A stretch of 60,164 bases of DNA from Tritrichomonas foetus (Eukaryota; Parabasalia; Tritrichomonadida; Tritrichomonadidae): positions 6,194 through 66,357 of the forward strand of contig MLAK01000728.1 of the NCBI GenBank assembly GCA_001839685.1, in the 5' to 3' direction. Below the pieces are notes generated by a model, which worked only from the letters and a program-made list of their open reading frames with translations, was not told the origin of the DNA and ran no database searches. A program made the translations under genes and the position numbers. How positions within the stretch are numbered: the stretch's first letter is position 1; the number at the start of each line of letters is the position of its first letter. Below, piece by piece: positions 57,673 through 60,164 of this stretch.

Positions 57673-58331
57673 TAAACACTCAACTTCTTCTGACCATTCT
57701 TTGAATATACTCATTCAATTTATATTCGATGGTTTCAATGTAAAACTGGTCGCACTATATTTTAGACTCATTTTGATGATCATCAAGTTGATAGAATTAT
57801 TTCTGACCATAAAAGAGAAACATATATAAGTGATTTCAAACTCAACAAGCACCATATCCAAAAATCCCTGATATTGAGGATGTCAAGAAAGACGATTCTA
57901 GCAAATCTCATAAAAAAAATTTCTTCTTTTCAATTCAACTTTTTGTAAAGAACTGAAAAAGTGATGTGGGAATAACAGTCACTTTTCGATCGAAATATTT
58001 ACCCTTTGAAAAGTTGAACAACGTTTATTAGTATCTGAAGAATTAAAATCTATTGTATGAATGCATGAAAATCAATTTTTTTCAACATTTAAGCCTCTCA
58101 TGGAATTTGAAGATTGAATCATCATTCAAGATTATTCTTTTTTCAAAAATTGAATTAAAAGGTAATGAATAAAAAGATTTATTTCAAAAGTTGATAGAAT
58201 TTTATTCATTTGATACATTTTGCATTGTGATTTGAATTAAAGATATAAAAAAAATATAAAACCATTGTTCTCAAAAAAATAAATTATGTTATGAAAAAGT
58301 GGAATAATTCAATCGAAATAAAACATATAAA
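57673..58331. other. Intergenic region upstream of the CAMK-like kinase
   Basis: Two TTCTGACCAT decamers (57688-57697 and 57801-57810) and the second copy of the 19-bp repeat (57738-57756) lie here. TTCAATCG at 58308-58315 is a candidate Initiator with a leader of about 21 nt. No gene was seen. Confidence 0.5.
57738..57756 (+). repeat. 19-bp repeat, copy 2
   Basis: Identical to 55411-55429. Confidence 0.85.
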
Positions 58332-59348
58332 ATGGAACAAGAAACAGTGATGAAACCTCCTTCATCTCAAAATCATCAAAATAAATTCGACTTTCTACAC
58401 AAACTAGATATTCCACAAGATTTTCAAGTTGACCAGACGCAGCAAGATATTCTCGATAGTTGTCCAATCTCAAAAATAACCCAAATCCTTGCGCAACATG
58501 GATATTCGCTTATTAGTGAGCTTGGGCGCGGAGGTTTTTCTCGTGTTTTTTTGGTTAACAGTTTGAAATACGATCAACAATTTGCGGTCAAAGTTATCAA
58601 TGTATATGCTGCGCCAATTTTGAAGGATTCAACTTTTGTTCGTGAAATCAAATATCTTTTACATTTAAATCATCCGCTGATTATCAAACTGTATGAAAAT
58701 TTCCAAGATGGTGATTTTATGTTTATCGTTCTTGAATATTGTGAGAACGGATCACTTCGAGAAGTAATCAATAAATGTGGACAGATTACCTGCCACGATT
58801 TCTGGAAAATGGCAAAACAAATATCAGAGGCGATTCATTTCTGCCACACAAAAAATGTAGCGCATAGAGACATAAAACCAGAAAACTTATTCGTTGATCA
58901 ATACGATAGAATACGTTTGGCAGATTTTGGATTTGCAACTTCGAACTTCCAAGGTGAAAAAGTGCAGGATCATTGTGGCTCAAGAGTTTATACGCCACCA
59001 GAAATTATAAATCTAACCAAACAATATGATCCTTTCAAAGCCGATATTTGGTCACTTGCCATCACTTTTTTCGTGATGCATACAGGAAAGTACCCCTTTC
59101 CACTTTCCACACACAAAGAAATGGTTGAAGCGATAAAAATGTCATCACTCGATTTTCCACTTGATTGTGACCCAAAAGTTCGACACTTAATTATACAAAT
59201 GACTCATGTTAAGCCAGATAAAAGAATATCAATTGAAAAAGTTATACAAATTATAGATGAAACTATTTCTCAGTATCCAAACGGAATTGATGTGAGTCGA
59301 AGAAAGAGTGATGATAAGAAAAATTTGCCAAGGTTAAGGGGCAACTGA
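58332..59348 (+). CDS. CAMK/CAMKL-like serine/threonine protein kinase
   Basis: The 338-residue kinase has a short N-terminal extension and a domain from about residue 59 to 313: glycine loop GRGGFSRVF, Lys87 in FAVKVIN, catalytic loop HRDIKPENLF (Asp180), DFG (Asp198), and CGSRVYTPPEII in the activation segment, the pattern of AMPK/SNF1, MARK and TSSK kinases. The DIWSLAITFFVMHTGKYPF helix and the final arginine (HVKPDKRIS) are present. All catalytic residues are intact, so it should be active. The C-terminal tail is only about 25 basic residues, with no UBA or KA1 domain, which makes it small and TSSK- or NEK-like in length. Substrates are unknown. Confidence 0.92.
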   Translation: MEQETVMKPPSSQNHQNKFDFLHKLDIPQDFQVDQTQQDILDSCPISKITQILAQHGYSLISELGRGGFSRVFLVNSLKYDQQFAVKVINVYAAPILKDSTFVREIKYLLHLNHPLIIKLYENFQDGDFMFIVLEYCENGSLREVINKCGQITCHDFWKMAKQISEAIHFCHTKNVAHRDIKPENLFVDQYDRIRLADFGFATSNFQGEKVQDHCGSRVYTPPEIINLTKQYDPFKADIWSLAITFFVMHTGKYPFPLSTHKEMVEAIKMSSLDFPLDCDPKVRHLIIQMTHVKPDKRISIEKVIQIIDETISQYPNGIDVSRRKSDDKKNLPRLRGN

Positions 59349-59662
59349 CATCACATCGAGCTATATCAAAATTTTGAAGCAGCTCTATGAATGATTTAGA
59401 AAAAGTTATGTTACTAGAATTATTGAAAAAGTTATTCGTCACTTAAAAAGTTATGTTACTAGAATTATTGAAAAAGTTTCTTTCACAATTTTATCAACTT
59501 TTTCATTGAAATATTTTCAATAATCCCTGAAATTATATTATTCAATTTTTTTACTAAAAATCCGCCATTTTCAAAATGGATAAAGTGTTTGTTCCAGCGA
59601 ATAAACTAACTTTTTTCTATCCCTATATATTTTGCTATCACCATTCACTACAGGGAAGCAAA
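59349..59662. other. Intergenic spacer with a duplicated 34-bp block
   Basis: The spacer between the kinase and the next + strand gene holds the two 34-bp copies at 59400 and 59445. TTCACTAC at 59644-59651 fits the classical trichomonad Initiator consensus and lies 16 nt before the next ATG. Confidence 0.6.
59400..59478 (+). repeat. Two 34-bp direct repeats with 45-bp period
   Basis: The block from aaaaagttatgttact to attgaaaaagtt occurs at 59400-59433 and is repeated exactly at 59445-59478. GAAAAAGTT-type words recur nearby, including once inverted. Confidence 0.85.
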
Positions 59663-60164
59663 ATGCGAAGAACTGCAATTGAGCAGGCTTTGAAAATCTG
59701 CAATATTCCTATTACAACCTATAATATCAATCAAATGCGCTTGTTTTTTCACAAAAACTGTCATCTGATTCAAACAAAGAATTATGTAGATTCAAAAGCT
59801 CCAAATTTCCCGGAGAAACAAACTTTTCATGAATGCAATAATAAATTTCACTTATTGTCGTTTTCTCATACAGAGATAATTAATGTACCGGCAATTAGTG
59901 AATATATAGATGTTCAAAACTATATTGATTCAATGAATAAAACGGAAATTATCAGTTTGCTCCAAAGCAACCCAAATTTTGATCAATTTCAATGCAGAAT
60001 TGAAAATGAGTTATTAAAAAAGGAACATAACCGTTTGAAACAAAAGATCTCGTCATTGACATATGAAAACACTCAGTTAAAACAAAAAATAACCGAATTA
60101 AATAGTTCTTTTTGCGAATTATCTAATAAATTCAGTGAAATAAAAGCCAAATCCGAAAAAAAAA
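59663..60164 (+). CDS. Coiled-coil protein, 3' end cut by the window
   Basis: The frame is open from the ATG to the last base (167 codons), so the gene is partial. It begins MRRTAIEQALKICNIPITTY, has a globular-looking part with a few Cys and His residues to about residue 105, and then a coiled coil (ENELLKKEHNRLKQKISSLT, NTQLKQKITELNSSF) that continues beyond the window. A near-consensus Initiator, TTCACTA, lies 16 nt before the ATG, which supports the start. I do not recognise the family. Confidence 0.65.
   Translation, partial: MRRTAIEQALKICNIPITTYNINQMRLFFHKNCHLIQTKNYVDSKAPNFPEKQTFHECNNKFHLLSFSHTEIINVPAISEYIDVQNYIDSMNKTEIISLLQSNPNFDQFQCRIENELLKKEHNRLKQKISSLTYENTQLKQKITELNSSFCELSNKFSEIKAKSEKK

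Overview
The window is an intron-poor, AT-rich eukaryotic scaffold. It most likely comes from a parabasalid protist of the Trichomonas/Tritrichomonas group; Tritrichomonas is my best guess, from the low GC. Long uninterrupted ORFs sit beside families typical of trichomonads: a BspA-type leucine-rich-repeat surface protein, a Pmp-like GGAI beta-helix surface protein, a ~1,500-residue multi-pass protein ending in a degenerate cyclase domain, BACK/F5-8C relics and a large membrane-anchored subtilisin. Many start codons lie only 1-20 nt after a TCA Initiator-like motif, as expected for trichomonad promoters with very short 5' UTRs. I saw no introns, tRNA, rRNA or CRISPR array.

Layout. 0-6 kb: a 14-bp minisatellite, the 60S biogenesis factor NSA2 (-), a divergent unknown gene followed by a 23-bp minisatellite, an F5/8C relic, and an SLC13 anion transporter. 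6-14 kb: one 2,667-residue ubiquitin-specific protease (-). 14-21 kb: small unknown genes, a Pmp-like protein, an 85-nt A tract, and a BspA-like gene with no ATG that abuts a truncated transposon copy containing a 198-bp assembly gap. 23-28 kb: a DYRK-type kinase and a BAR-PH-ArfGAP-ankyrin protein. 28.5-30.8 kb: two decayed genes. 31-38.5 kb: coiled-coil proteins, a CEP78-like protein and a BAR protein. 39-44.7 kb: the subtilisin and a SERINC protein. 45.8-53.7 kb: the degenerate cyclase-like receptor, a divergent PP2A B56-like subunit and a small coiled-coil protein. 54-58 kb: a possible zinc-ribbon protein and a complete 1,096-bp transposon with 14-bp terminal inverted repeats and an 8-bp target duplication. 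58-60 kb: a CAMK-like kinase and a coiled-coil gene cut by the window end.

The genes do not form an operon or one pathway. Themes are membrane and vesicle dynamics (ArfGAP, BAR, SERINC), signalling (two kinases, B56, cyclase-like receptor), cell surface (BspA, Pmp-like, subtilisin, small type I protein) and possibly basal-body or cytoskeletal structure (CEP78-like and coiled coils). The strongest second-look items are the TIR element with its exact 8-bp target duplication and near-identical inverted partner 35 kb away, the ATG-less BspA gene at that partner's broken edge, the in-frame-stop and frameshifted pseudogenes, the USP without its zinc ribbon, the cyclase domain without catalytic residues, and recurrent GACCAT and TACCGGTA motifs in intergenic DNA. 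I see no convincing evidence for a wholly new biological system.
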